From: Thysanoteuthis rhombus
Taxonomy: Eukaryota; Mollusca; Cephalopoda; Oegopsida; Thysanoteuthidae
Direction of reading: 5' to 3'
Assembly (NCBI GenBank): GCA_963457665.1
Contig: OY735227.1
Coordinates: 46,614,093-46,678,092, forward strand
DNA: 64,000 bases
Below, piece by piece: positions 23,801-32,530 of the stretch. Position 1 is the stretch's first letter. Every line of letters begins with the position of its first letter. The notes below the pieces were generated by a model that was not told the DNA's origin, did not search any database, and saw only the letters and a list, made by a program, of their open reading frames with translations. Made by a program: the position numbers and the translations under genes.

Positions 23801-25626
23801 GTTTAATCTTATTTTGTCACTTTGCAGATGATGATGAAAACTTCCACCGTTGTGCAATGGCCTTCCTTTCAGATTATTTAATAATCACCACAGCTTTGCT
23901 TCCAAATGAAAACAGTTCACAGAAATTCTTTCTGACTTCTTTAGACCATTCAATTTGGTTCCATAACAATTACAGAGTGGATGATTGGCTTTTGTATGAA
24001 ACTGAAAGCTGCCATACAGGTAAATTTCTTCATTGTATTAGTTTTTCTTCACAAAATTGAGTCCAGTTTTTTTTCTTTTCAGGGATAGCTATTTGTTACT
24101 GTATTAAATGTCTCGAGGTGTTCGACTGTAGGGAAAATGGATTGGCAAGCAATTAGCTAACTCCAACTTGTCACTAATGTCCTCAATGTTCTAGAAATTT
24201 CAAACTTGACCCCCTTTTTTCATAGTTCTCATTCCGCTGTCCATGCTTAATGATACAGTTTCTGCCAAAGATTGAACTCATGACCATCTAGTCTGCGATG
24301 CTTAATCAATGTCTATACCCACTAAACCATTGTCTCTTAAAACAATTAGATGGTGTAATGTTAGAACTTTGAACCTATAGGGCCTGCTGAATCTTTTTAT
24401 TAAATAAATGAAAAAGTAGTTATAATTTACTCGGAAATGTATTTAATTTAATCAAAATCAGGGAACTGTTAGTAACTGATTATTTGCACTACCAGTCCAG
24501 CATGTTCTTTTACCAAAAAATGGGTGCTGAGTGAAAATGATCCACTCATCCTGCTCTTTGAACTTCCCACCTTAAAGAAAATGAGGGAAAATATGATATT
24601 TACAAATGAATCTCTTTCAAGAAAGCAAAAAATATTCTTGAATTGGGTTTCCTATACAAAAATACGTACACTCCACCTTGGCAACCACTTTGCTCCTTGG
24701 GTAGTATGAGAAATTTCTACATCTTCACCATTGTGGAGTTTCAAAGGTTGGTTGTTTGGAAGTGGAAATTAGCTGATTGTATATTGGTAGCAAAGGAAGA
24801 GAGGGTAATTGACTTGCAGAAAGATAATCTGAGATCAAGCATTTTCATCACTATATACTGATATACTCTAACCCATATCCTTATCTTGATTGTTATAGTC
24901 ACTTCTAGATCAAATAAAGGTTCAATTTTGAAATTATGAGGTAGGGTTACAACAGTAGAAATCTTGTGGCTATAAGTGAGATGAGGACACTAGTCTGAGT
25001 AAATGGGTGCATAATAATGATAATCTCATGTCTTGGAAATTCAGACTGGAAGCATTTTAATCATCACAAAAATTATTCAGACTAGTATCTTCATTTTGTT
25101 TTTTTCATCCTAATGTTTCTGCCAGTGTTATTTTCTCACATGATCTCTTCAATGATAATCAACAGAAACTTCTGATATGAGAAAATTTTTATAGAATATA
25201 TGATTACGACAAAGGATAGAAATGATAACAGAGAAAAATATTTGCCCATCAGACTAATGATGTAAGCACAAACCTGAAAATGTCCGAGAGAAAAATTGAA
25301 AAAACAAAAACAAAATTCAAATTAATATGTGCTGACAGTGGTATAAAAAGTTTTGTCCCTGGTTTGCCACAATGATTGACAAATTTCATCACATGACTAG
25401 TGGCTCTTTCTTTGTCGTTAATTAATAAAAAATAACTTTTTGATTCCTCCTCCTTTTTGGTGTTTAATTCTTGATCTAACGTGAAACATTTCTGAAGACT
25501 TTATTTTTTTTTTCTCGTGTCATTGCAGGTGGAGGTATAGGATTTTCCACAGGCCGTTTTTGGACCAAAGATGGACTTTTAGCAGCTTCTGTTGCTCAAC
25601 AAGGGGTTGTGAGATCATTATTATGA
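8681..25626 (+). CDS. ACOT8: acyl-CoA thioesterase 8 (six exons)
   Basis: Coding exons 8681-9240, 17309-17448, 20569-20791, 21808-21962, 23828-24019 and 25529-25626 join in frame through GT-AG introns to 1368 nt, or 455 residues plus stop. The family hydrolyses acyl-CoAs to free fatty acid and CoA, classically in peroxisomes. It is a TesB/ACOT8 double-hotdog thioesterase. Recognisable blocks are FRGNPLYIHPKRKIAFGG, VHSLHNFFLNAG, TSLDHSIWFH and VAQQGV. The catalytic triad candidates Asp399, Ser420 and Gln447 are present. An in-frame TAA at 8669-8671 supports Met1. Human ACOT8 is about 319 residues, so this protein carries about 125 extra N-terminal residues: basic at the start, then an Asn-rich tract and a KRRRRKK cluster. 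The C terminus is Ser-Leu-Leu, not the SKL type. The fold and family are secure. The targeting is uncertain, and an unannotated alternative last exon is possible. A candidate AATAAA lies at about 26183. Confidence 0.92.
10815..11025. repeat. foldback element in ACOT8 intron 1
   Basis: The left arm has TATTCGTTGGCATCCTCGAT and TGTAACTTGCA; the reverse complement of the right arm has TATTCGTTGACATTCTTGAT and TGTAACTTGCA. The arms are ~50 bp with a small insertion in one, around a ~110 bp loop. Confidence 0.72.
11440..12370 (+). repeat. degenerate array of a GGATCCACCCCCAAATTTAAT repeat
   Basis: At least four partial units share GGATCCACCCC, AATTTAATCA/ACCA, CACAAAAT, CATTGAAATTCATT and a GAGATATTGTG-type end (for example about 11470, 11640, 11810 and 12230). 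It is an ancient, widespread type of invertebrate repeat. It fills part of ACOT8 intron 1. Confidence 0.6.
13205..13260 (+). repeat. GGGAGATAA-type short repeat
   Basis: GCTACAAGGGAGATAATTCT, ending GGGACCTCCC. Same core as at 20367, 32070, 45755 and 48838. Confidence 0.5.
16940..17286 (-). repeat. dispersed repeat R1, copy 3
   Basis: Reverse orientation; same blocks as copy 2 (CATTTACTCCTTATTA, GCCCAACAAAAGGTGAGAGA, TGAGTGACTAACCAGACTT). It ends about 20 bp before the ACOT8 exon 2 acceptor. Confidence 0.78.
17309..17448 (+). CDS. ACOT8: ACOT8 exon 2
   Basis: The acceptor is a T-rich tract ending TTGCAG at 17308 and the donor is GTAAGT at 17449. The exon enters in phase 2 and leaves in phase 1. 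It encodes the first hotdog helix region, FGGCLLGQALSAAVCSV, then VHSLHNFFLNAG. These match the FGGQ-type and VHSLHCYF blocks of ACOT8. A dispersed repeat ends about 20 bp upstream of the acceptor. Confidence 0.93.
17637..17694. repeat. (TA)n microsatellite
   Basis: Uninterrupted TA dinucleotides, 58 bp, in ACOT8 intron 2. Confidence 0.98.
19181..19225 (+). mobile_element. short Penelope-like signature
   Basis: CCTGAGGAAGGATGGAAAGC, then GCCAAAACATGTTG. It has the same arrangement as the fragment at 60.9 kb. It lies in ACOT8 intron 2. Confidence 0.3.
20350..20455 (+). repeat. GGGAGATAA-type short repeat
   Basis: CACGAAGGGAGATAATCCAA, then CTTTATCTCGGG, ending TTGAACCTCTCCCTCC. Confidence 0.45.
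20569..20791 (+). CDS. ACOT8: ACOT8 exon 3
   Basis: The acceptor is TTTGGCAG and the donor is G|GTAGGC; the exon enters in phase 1 and leaves in phase 2. It encodes REGSVDYHVENVRDGNTYCN, then FVKAMQNGK and MQVSFKKEE. These correspond to the central strands of the first hotdog (YQVERTRTGSSF and VKAVQHGK in the human protein) and part of the linker. Confidence 0.93.
20792..21807 (+). other. ACOT8 intron 3
   Basis: 1.0 kb intron. Its first third carries one copy of a dispersed repeat shared with 30605-30720. I see nothing else recognisable. Confidence 0.8.
20930..21060 (+). repeat. dispersed repeat R5, copy A
   Basis: AGTTCCACTATTTTTAATTC, AAGAGTTCCACTGTCAGTTA, then TTTGAGAGTTGAAG. Collinear with 30605-30720. 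In ACOT8 intron 3. Confidence 0.5.
21808..21962 (+). CDS. ACOT8: ACOT8 exon 4 (linker and start of second hotdog)
   Basis: The acceptor is CCTCCAG and the donor is G|GTAAAA; the exon enters in phase 2 and leaves in phase 1. It encodes the linker between the hotdogs (LQERLPIDPVVEFRPVDPE) and the next strand (KRLTWVKISEKL). This fits the human PIEIKPVNP and MFWVRARG region. The donor is weaker than the others. Confidence 0.88.
21963..23827 (+). other. ACOT8 intron 4
   Basis: 1.9 kb AT-rich intron with no recognised element or exon. Confidence 0.8.
23828..24019 (+). CDS. ACOT8: ACOT8 exon 5 (catalytic Asp and Ser)
   Basis: The acceptor is TTTGCAG and the donor is G|GTAAAT, phase 1 at both ends. 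It encodes AFLSDYLIITTALLP, then TSLDHSIWFHNNYRVDDWLL and YETES. The LDHS Asp (residue 399) and the Ser in ETES (residue 420) occupy the positions of the conserved thioesterase II catalytic residues. Confidence 0.94.
24020..25528 (+). other. ACOT8 intron 5
   Basis: 1.5 kb intron. It contains a tRNA-derived SINE head (minus strand) at about 24262-24338 and otherwise AT-rich sequence. Confidence 0.8.
24262..24338 (-). mobile_element. tRNA-derived SINE head
   Basis: The minus strand reads TGGTTTAGTGGGTATAGAC (A-box-like) and GAGTTCAATCT (B-box-like) at the usual spacing. It lies in ACOT8 intron 5. Confidence 0.45.
25529..25626 (+). CDS. ACOT8: ACOT8 exon 6 (last exon, no PTS1)
   Basis: The acceptor is CATTGCAG. 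The exon encodes GGGIGFSTGRFWTKDG, then LLAASVAQQGVVRSLL and a TGA stop at 25624-25626. Gln447 is the catalytic Gln. The protein ends a few residues after the QQGV motif, where the human protein runs on to a terminal SKL. A possible phase-0 donor (GTGAGA, 25609-25614) lies inside the last codons. The best acceptor I see downstream (exon from 25867) gives only KPKLV and a stop, also without a canonical PTS1. Confidence 0.9.
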
Positions 25627-28600
25627 TCAAGATAGGAATTAATTTAGTTCAACAAATTCAAAGGTTAGTACTATTCTAATACATGAGTCCAGATATACAT
25701 GAAAAAAACCCTTATTAATTTTTCTGCCAATGTTAGTCAAAAAAAAGTTGGAAAGTTTTAGTCATATTCATAGATGTCACTATGTGATACAGCTTTCAAT
25801 TTCAAATCTTTTTCTTGAATTTTAATTTAATTTGATTTTTCAAATTTTGAAAATTTTTGTTCACAGAAACCCAAGTTGGTATGATTTTTGTTCATAACCA
25901 TCAGATTACATCAAAGCCAAATTTAATCCACTCAGACCCTGCAACCAAAAAATACCCCAAATACTTTGACTTTTCATTTCATTATTATTCATTTTTCTTT
26001 TTTTTCTTCACCTTCATCCTAATATTTTTATTGCTTTCCATCGCAATTTAATTTTATAAACACATTTAGATGCTGTCAAATATTGTCACACATTTGAGAT
26101 TGTGACAGACTTCATACAGGATAACATTATTTGGCATCAAGCTCCTAGGTACGTTAATATAAAAAACAAACTATTATATTGAAATAAATTATTGCATCAA
26201 TTTGTATTAAAATAAATTGTTAAATAATTTTGTATCAAATTACTGTTACTAAAATTATTATTTCATTTGTAAATTATTTTTTGTTTCGTAAGATTACAAA
26301 AAGCAAATGCACTCCAAATGAAATTTCTTAAAGTTGAAAAGTTAAAGTTATTCATCATGAAAATATTTTTGTCTATGAATGGCGGAAGATTTTGTAAGGG
26401 ATTTTCTTTGTAAATGCCTTGACCCTAGTATTGGAATAGTACGCATAGATTTAACCCCCCCCCCCGATTTTGAACAAACTTCGCTGTGAATAAATTACAT
26501 GAAAACTTTACTTATGCCATTCACTGATTTTTTTTTTGTTTTTGAGGGTTTTCAAATTGGAGACAAAAAGCCATCTTTGTTTGGTGAGGTCAATAGATGT
26601 GTAGAAAGAGGATAAATTCTTTCAATATTGAAACTTACCCATCAGTGCCATTGGAACACATAATGAATGGGGGTGGCTGGAAACTATTTCTGAAACGGGG
26701 AGAAGGAACAGTTTTTTGCTGTTGATGCTTTGATTAGTAATGTACTTCAGCCAAGTACTCTGTCACCCATAAAGGCATACTGGTGATGAGACCTTTTTTC
26801 AAGATATATAGTGAGAGGAAAGAGTGCAGGAGAAGTGGATTCATACTTCTCTCAAGAGCATAAGTACAAGTACCAGACCATTCATATGTTCTCCGGGGAA
26901 CTGGAATTTCTTAAACAAAAACAAAAACATGCCATTTCTCAGCCTGATGGGATGTGTAGTAGTATACCACTGAGTACAGATGACCAGAGACTTGACTCTA
27001 AATTGACGCATGTTTACAGAAATCGTTTAATCAATTCTCATAAAATCTAGATCATCAAAAGAAGAAATTAAAAAAAAAAAAAATCAGATGTAATTTCTTC
27101 CATTATACAGAAAAGGAGACATTTGTTTTTCAAATTTCTCTCTATATATTTGGACAAAAAAAAGGAAGAAAAAAAAAAGATCCATCTTGCTATAAAAGTC
27201 TATTGATTTGCATCTGTCAAGAATAATTTTGTTCTTTTCATTGTTTTATATTTTGAAGTTTATATCAAGCCTTGATCCAGAAAACTGGAAAATCCTGAAA
27301 TCCAGGGGTCACCTCTGGTTCCAAGTTTGCTGGATAAATGTTCCAGTACTTGTAGGAGGTTTGTGCTGATCAGGGTTTCTCACTTCCTCCACCATAGGTT
27401 ATTTAAAAAAACTGTCCTGCCCCCCATTGGAAATGTTCAACTCAAAATACTCACATCAAGTATCATGACTACATCTTACATTATGCAATGCTTCATCTTG
27501 GCCGAGTCGTGTAAATTTAATAAATCAAATAGAGCCTTTTTTGCACTTCTGAATGACTTACAACTTCATTGAAATACCACATTTACAGAAAATCAGTTAT
27601 TAACAAGTTTTCCAAATATATATGTTGTATTTCATCAATGGGGAGTAGCTTCTACTTATTTCCTGATATGAAAAGATAGTTTTACAGAATTAAAAAACAG
27701 ACTAACTATTACTTTTGCATTATCTGCAATAGAAGTAGAGCTCAACACTGTTTTACCAGCATTCTTAATCCCAGTACTAAGCTGGATTATCCATTTTACA
27801 AGACTAACAGGTTGCATAACAATTGTAAGTTCAGTATAATACACCCACAACTCGCTACACTACAGGTGAATAGATAAGAAAAAAGAAAAAGTTTGTTCTT
27901 TCGTTGTTATCATTTCCCTTTGACCACGACCGTTTTATTTATCTTGTGGTTTGAAAAAAAGAAACGGATTTATATGAAGCTGAAGGATTTGCAGATACCG
28001 GAATACTCAGGGCATCATTATCCCTGGTTAGCTTTTAGAACAAATCATCGAGGCGTAATTGTTTCATATGCTTTCATCTTTCCCTGTATAATTTATCATG
28101 AAACATATAAAAATTTTCAAACCACTGTTGAGCAGACCTTGTTAGCACCATGTTTCTGGATGAACTTTTAAACTTTTCAAGGCCCTTGGGCACTTTTATA
28201 AAACACTAGTGGCTTACATCTGTGGGTACCTGCTGTGTTGGAACATGTTAGGATTGTTTAAATCCTGTTGGTTGTTCTTCATCCTCCATTGATACAGCAG
28301 TTTCATCTGTATCATCCACTTGCAAAGGGATGATCTTATGAAAGATACCCAATCAAGTTCAGTATTTTTACCAGTTTTCATAGTTTTTCTAATGAATATA
28401 TGAAGAGTGAGGTTCCAGAATGTGATCAGTGCCATTAAAAAAGATAATGAACATTTAATTAAATTAAAAGTGAAATTCTTTTTTAACATCATTGCAACCT
28501 TATATATGTGTGTGCGTGTGTGTTTGTATTGTGAAAGTGAAATGATCCTCTCACAGAGTCGTTTCAAACCAAATGTTTCCCCTCATCTACACAGATATAA

Positions 28601-29496
28601 ACACCTCCCCTGCCACTCCTACTAAACAACCAGACACAGAAATATTCCCATTCTCTTTTTCAGTATCAAACAAGTAAACAGCAAATTTTTTTCCTGAAAA
28701 AGATGGCTAGCCCGTCCAAATGGTCTCAGTACACCCTTGGAATAATAAAAAATACTGAGATGCAAGACATATCTTGAGTTTTTCTCTTCACCTTCCAAAA
28801 GACATTTTCATCTACAGATATATGTCTATGCAGTCGATCAATTTTTAATGAGATGCAAAGAGGAGCTTACAATGTTTTGGAATCACATTTTCCATTTGCT
28901 TCTCTGAATCTTTGTTTCCAATGAATTGCAATATTTTCTCTCTTTGTTTCTGGACACATGGTCGATGATCCAATACCATATATATATCTCAGAGTTTCAG
29001 CACTGAAACTTCGCGGTAAACTTTTTTCAGCACTTCTACTTTTGTTGAATTGACATCAATGAGCCATTAATGCTTGCACTTTGCTTGGAAGCCATAGGGT
29101 TAAATGTAAAAGTAGGCTAGGAATTAAACAAAATTGATGTGTAAACAATTACATGTTCATGCACTACACACAGCACCATCTGTGAACTAGCCTAGAAATT
29201 CAAATGCCCATAGGCTTGTGAGGGTAGAGGAGTAATGAATAATTGACAGATATAATGAAGGTCAAGTCACATTTGCTATCATTCAATCTTATCTTTGTTC
29301 ATTACATAGTGGGTGGTTAGGGAAAAGAGAAAGGATAAAAGATAAGAAAAATGAATAATCATCAGAAATCATAAAGGTTGTACAAATAAGCTGAATCTAA
29401 TTGAATGATGTAGTAATTTCTTTCCTGCCAAACTTCAGTCTAAACCTGGAGATTGTTTTTCTACAGTAACAAGAACAAAACTGAAGTAAAAATTAT

Positions 29497-29570
29497 TCCC
29501 CTACTGTGATTTGAAATCAAAACCAATTGATAGGTTGCATCTCTCACCGACTGAGCTAAATTTATGAATC
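29497..29570 (-). mobile_element. tRNA-derived sequence
   Basis: The minus strand reads TTTAGCTCAGTCGGTGAGAG, a perfect A box, with a decayed B box (GATTTCAAATCA). Confidence 0.45.
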
Positions 29571-30382
29571 TCATATCTACGAAAATTTATCTTGCATACA
29601 TGCCACAGGTTATTTCATTTTAATAGATAGATATATAAATAAATAAATACATTTACACTAAAAAAAATAAAAAAATACATGTTTCTTCAATTGATTATAT
29701 GTACAATAAAAAGTTTCAGTAATCATCTTCAGTCAGAAAAGTAGGAGTGAAATTTGACCCTGCAGCAGCCTGACATACCATCCTCACCATTTCTTATCTG
29801 GGACACAAAATATTTTTTCCATAGAAATTAATGGTAATTACCTCCTTGCTTTATACCATTTTGGCCAACACAAAGATTTTGTAGGAACATTCTACTTTCA
29901 GGTATTGGGGCATTCAGAGAATTCAAAACAATTTGCGACTATAACTTAGGTAGACAATATTTGGTATAAACATTAAAATGTACTTTTGAGAAAAGATCTT
30001 AAGATATTTGCATCAATAAACACAAGAAGTAAAGAAACTTGTATAAGGATTCTTAATTTCAGTTCAGTACAACTGAATTGAACCATTTGGGTACTATGAG
30101 GACAATTTCATTAATTTGACTTTTTTTTGAAGGGCAATAGAGAAAGAATGGTTCATGATAGAAGGTTGCTTTAGGAAAATGAAATGATCAATATGGTGCA
30201 AGGTTTATCTAAGGAAAAAAAAATTATTCCATAATTACATCATCCTAATCATCTTGGATTTTTGAATTTTTAGTAAAACTTTACGATTTTATAGAAAACC
30301 CTTTTTATGCTGAAATTACAGCAAAAATCTGAAGAGTATTTTACTCCAAAATTATGCTACCATATGCAGACTTCTAGTTGTA

Positions 30383-30384
<2 letters not shown>

Positions 30385-30437
<53 letters not shown>
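30385..30437. repeat. (TA)n microsatellite
   Basis: Uninterrupted TA dinucleotides, about 53 bp. Confidence 0.98.
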
Positions 30438-30439
<2 letters not shown>

Positions 30440-30604
30440 GCTGGGTGGGTGGGGAGTGCACAATCTGGCAATGATGGTGCCTAAAGGGTTAAGAGTTGAA
30501 ACCAGAATTACCTCCTAAATTTGAATGTCAAAATTCCAAGAATAACTACTGATCAAAGTTACATCCCAACTACTTTTTAGTGAATTGAAAGAAAAAATTA
30601 TCTC

Positions 30605-30720
30605 ATTCACTAAAGAGTTCCATCATTTTCAATTCTATTCACAGAAGATTTCCACTGTCAATTAGGAGCAGTATAAAGTGGTTTACGACATTGAGAGTTC
30701 ATAGAGATAAGTGACCCCAC
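30605..30720 (+). repeat. dispersed repeat R5, copy B
   Basis: AGTTCCATCATTTTCAATTC, AAGATTTCCACTGTCAATTA, then ATTGAGAGTTCATAG. Confidence 0.5.
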
Positions 30721-32069
30721 CCCCACTTTTGTAAGTTGCTATCCAGACGCCTAGACTAATCTCAACCAAAAGTTAATGTTAATTTTAAAGAAAAAACTGC
30801 CCAAGAAAGATGAATGAAATAGTTTTATTTTTCATGGGTTTTCTTATTCCAATCTTCCTTTTCTAGGGGCTCAAGTCGTGGAGAAAATATACAATTTTTT
30901 TTTTTACTGAGCAACAGCAAAAGTGGCAGCAGTAAAACCTATACGGAAACAGATTGTTCTGATTTGAAAAAAGAAAGAAAAAGAAAAAAAAAGGGTGTCA
31001 GTTCTGTTTGTTGAAGAAAATAAAAAACAACTCCAAAATGGTTATCTTGTCACATTTTGGATTCTTTTTTTTTTTTGGTCGATCCAAAAAGTTCTTCACA
31101 GGTTACATGTCACAGCAGAATTGAAAACTTGGAAAATTTCAGGGACCAGCCTTTGTTACATGATTCCAGTGAGACATACACTGAGAAGAAGTCAGTGAGA
31201 AGAGTCTTATGCCATCACATCAGCATGTTTGTTTTTTTGCACACACCCACACATGCAGTCATTTGAAAATCTGTTACTCTTTCAGGATAGATCATTGGTT
31301 GGCTGGTTGGTCAGCTGAGTGGTTTGAGTTTTGGACAGTTTCCTAAAAAAAATAAAAAAATAAAAAAAATATCACTTTTAGCAACAAGATGAACTAATGT
31401 CTTGAGTTAAGATTGTCATTGAATTTTATGGAATACAGTTGGTACAATAGTGTAGACCAGCGTTTTCTCAACTTTTTGAGGCTCCTAGGCCACATCCCTA
31501 GCATCAGGAACACACGTTGTTTCTGGGCAAAAAGACACCAAAAATAGCCATGTGAAAGAATTATTTATAAAACATGGCAATACACACCAAAAAAAGAATT
31601 TATCAAGAATAAAACTGTAAACAAGTCAACAATCCTAGACATCAATTACCAAAGAAAGTTACCATAACTTTTTAGTCTATTGATTCCTTCTGAGAAATCT
31701 TGTGGAAATTCAAATACTGCATTTTGAAGCTGGTAAGACACATTTTTCCCTGAAAAACATGATAAAAAAAAAATGTCTAAAATATGATATAAGCTGTGAG
31801 AGAATAAAATTGACACCTTAGGAGCAGTGACTTGGACTAACTTGAATGGTAAGTTATTCAATCCTCAAGTATCTTCCCAAAATTTTTTGATAATTATAAG
31901 TAGTGTCTTATCAAGTGGGGAATATAGGTTATATGTGAATTATTTTTCAGGGGTAATAACTAGAATATACCAAATTATCCTTATACGAGACCAACCGGTA
32001 AATTGTTGATAATTGCAGGTCATTTTGACATGTCGAGATAGGCAAGGAAGGAATGGCTGGAGCCAGGTT

Positions 32070-32260
32070 GGCTACAAGGGGAGATAATCAGAGTTCTACC
32101 TTGGAAACTTATCCAAACAGGCATTGGAATAAAGACAAATTTGGAAATTGACCAAATCTGGATGGGATATGCCTTCAGACTTGCACTATATCCAAATTTG
32201 ATGCTATTCCAATGCCTGTGTTAGGTCAGACTCTACCCTTCTGACAGAATCCGGGCATGT
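32070..32260. repeat. molluscan-type short repeat with inverted duplication
   Basis: AAGGGGAGATAATCAGAG is followed by arms 32115-32145 and 32191-32222 that pair over about 31 bp with a 45 nt loop (AACAGGCATTGGAATA against TATTCCAATGCCTGTGTT). It lies 130-237 nt past the VHL stop on the VHL transcript strand. Confidence 0.75.
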
Positions 32261-32351
32261 CCGTCTGACTCTAATCAAATGCATAAGTAAAAGATACTTT
32301 CCAATGGGTTGAGAATGGATTTGATGAGCTTCATGAACAGTTTTCATATTT

Positions 32352-32530
32352 TTAATGGCCGAATTGAAGATCACTTTCAAAAAATCTTACCACAGTAGAG
32401 AGGAATCGATTTCTCTTGAGAGAGTTCTTCAGTTCTTTGATGAGAGTGCGAGGTAATTCCAAATGGTCCATGTAGTGGGCAGGCACGATCGGCCGTAGCG
32501 TCTGCAGACAGCATTCTTTCAAAGTGTAAA
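32352..32530 (-). CDS. VHL: VHL coding exon 2 (alpha domain, BC box)
   Basis: The acceptor is a T-rich tract ending TTTAG at 32532-32531. The exon reads VYTLKECCLQTLRPIVP, then MDHLELPRTLIKELKNSLK and on to FGH and TAA. It corresponds to human residues from V155 on, the three-helix elongin-C-binding domain. A GTG|GTAAGA sequence (exon edge 32391) could serve as a donor to a further exon. If it is used, the last dozen residues given here are wrong. Confidence 0.88.

Larger units (their letters stand above)
25627..32069. other. intergenic between convergent ACOT8 and VHL
   Basis: 3' flanks of both genes. AT-rich, with an AATAAA at about 26183 (plus), a tRNA-derived piece at 29.5 kb, a (TA)n at 30.4 kb and an R5 copy. 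No further exon was recognised. The open frames at 26811-27050 and 28214-28567 have no detectable homology by eye. Confidence 0.6.

Noticed and set aside
25867-26051. Alternative last exon of ACOT8
   Set aside because: A fair acceptor precedes it, but no joining phase gives a conserved C terminus or a PTS1.
26811-27050. 79-codon open frame downstream of ACOT8
   Set aside because: No recognisable motif and no convincing splice context; probably 3' flank sequence.
28214-28567. 117-codon minus-strand open frame
   Set aside because: Low-complexity, Met/Lys/Leu-rich, no homology recognised; expected by chance in AT-rich DNA.
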